From Streptomyces sp. CBMA123 (GTDB lineage: Bacteria; Actinomycetota; Actinomycetes; Streptomycetales; Streptomycetaceae), in contig NZ_MECK01000046.1 of NCBI RefSeq assembly GCF_014596465.1, positions 1 to 64,000 of the forward strand: 64,000 nucleotides of DNA, given 5' to 3'. The notes below the pieces were generated by a model. That model ran no database searches. It was not told the origin of the DNA and saw only the letters and a program-made list of their open reading frames with translations. The position numbers were made by a program, and so were the translations under genes. Below are positions 63,886 through 64,000 of this stretch, piece after piece. Each line of letters opens with the position of its first letter. Positions within the stretch are counted from its first letter, which is position 1.

Positions 63886-64000
63886 TGGGGGCTTCCTTGA
63901 GAACGGCGCAGACGATCTTGTAGTACTCGACCGGGTTGACGTCCCAGTGCCATCCCGCGGTCAGTTCCGTGACCAGGTCGAATCCCCGCCCACCGGTCTC
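63758..64000 (-). CDS. GHKL ATP-binding protein, C-terminal fragment
   Basis: The gene enters from the right edge. The visible part begins ETGGRGFDLVTELTAGWHWD, the G2 box of an HATPase_c domain, and continues VNPVEYYKIVCAVLKEAP. The frame then runs on for 42 more codons, overlapping the next gene by 128 bases, which is unusual; that tail has weaker codon bias and may be non-functional. Confidence 0.65.
   Translation of the reverse strand, partial: ETGGRGFDLVTELTAGWHWDVNPVEYYKIVCAVLKEAPNESDGHGQHVHTALPAGQLTPSPGSDLHRRTLPVSTGTARSA

Overview
The window looks like chromosome of a high-GC actinomycete of the Streptomyces/Kitasatospora type: third codon positions are almost all G or C in the flanking genes, GTG starts are common, and it carries an F420-dependent oxidoreductase. 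A prophage of about 46 kb interrupts it.

Left flank (1 to about 12,950). A minus-strand osmoprotectant-type ABC importer (binding lipoprotein, two permeases, ATPase) is followed by a rhodanese and cysteine dioxygenase pair, preceded by a 25-codon Cys-containing leader peptide, and then by a very large membrane patatin-like protein. A plus-strand pyrimidine/hydantoin catabolic operon follows: amidohydrolase, dihydropyrimidinase/hydantoinase and F420 oxidoreductase. Its last gene, an NCS1 permease, is cut after about 145 codons.

Prophage (about 12,950 to 59,100). Gene content and layout match the mycobacteriophage L5/Bxb1 plan, circularly permuted at attP. A serine integrase lies at the left end. 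A plus-strand arm of small genes, including an ArdA antirestriction protein and a DUF3987-type ATPase, runs to about 23.9 kb. The minus-strand structural and lysis module runs from terminase (43.5 kb) to holin (23.9 kb), with three tRNA-like genes and two HNH-type nucleases near the presumed cos end. The plus-strand early/replication operon (45.3 to 58.6 kb) has an L5-gp71-like repressor, a Cas4/RecB-type nuclease, a helicase, a split primase, a class II ribonucleotide reductase, a DNA polymerase I, a thioredoxin-like protein, a thymidine kinase, a secreted transglycosylase and an Lsr2-like protein. Fourteen copies of a 13-bp asymmetric motif, GTTGAC(T/C)NGCGGA, lie between genes, every copy pointing along transcription. 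With the repressor, this is best read as a stoperator immunity system. The terminase large-subunit gene is broken exactly at its Walker A motif and just before its Walker B motif.

Right flank (about 59,100 to 64,000). This does not contain the missing half of the permease. It begins with a short high-GC gene remnant, then a stand-alone sufD paralogue convergent with a tight minus-strand operon (75-aa peptide, 175-aa membrane protein, HTTM-like membrane protein). Beyond that are small regulatory-looking genes, including two GHKL ATP-binding (anti-sigma-like) proteins, one cut by the window end. The sequence alone cannot say whether this flank is chromosome, a second element or cargo.
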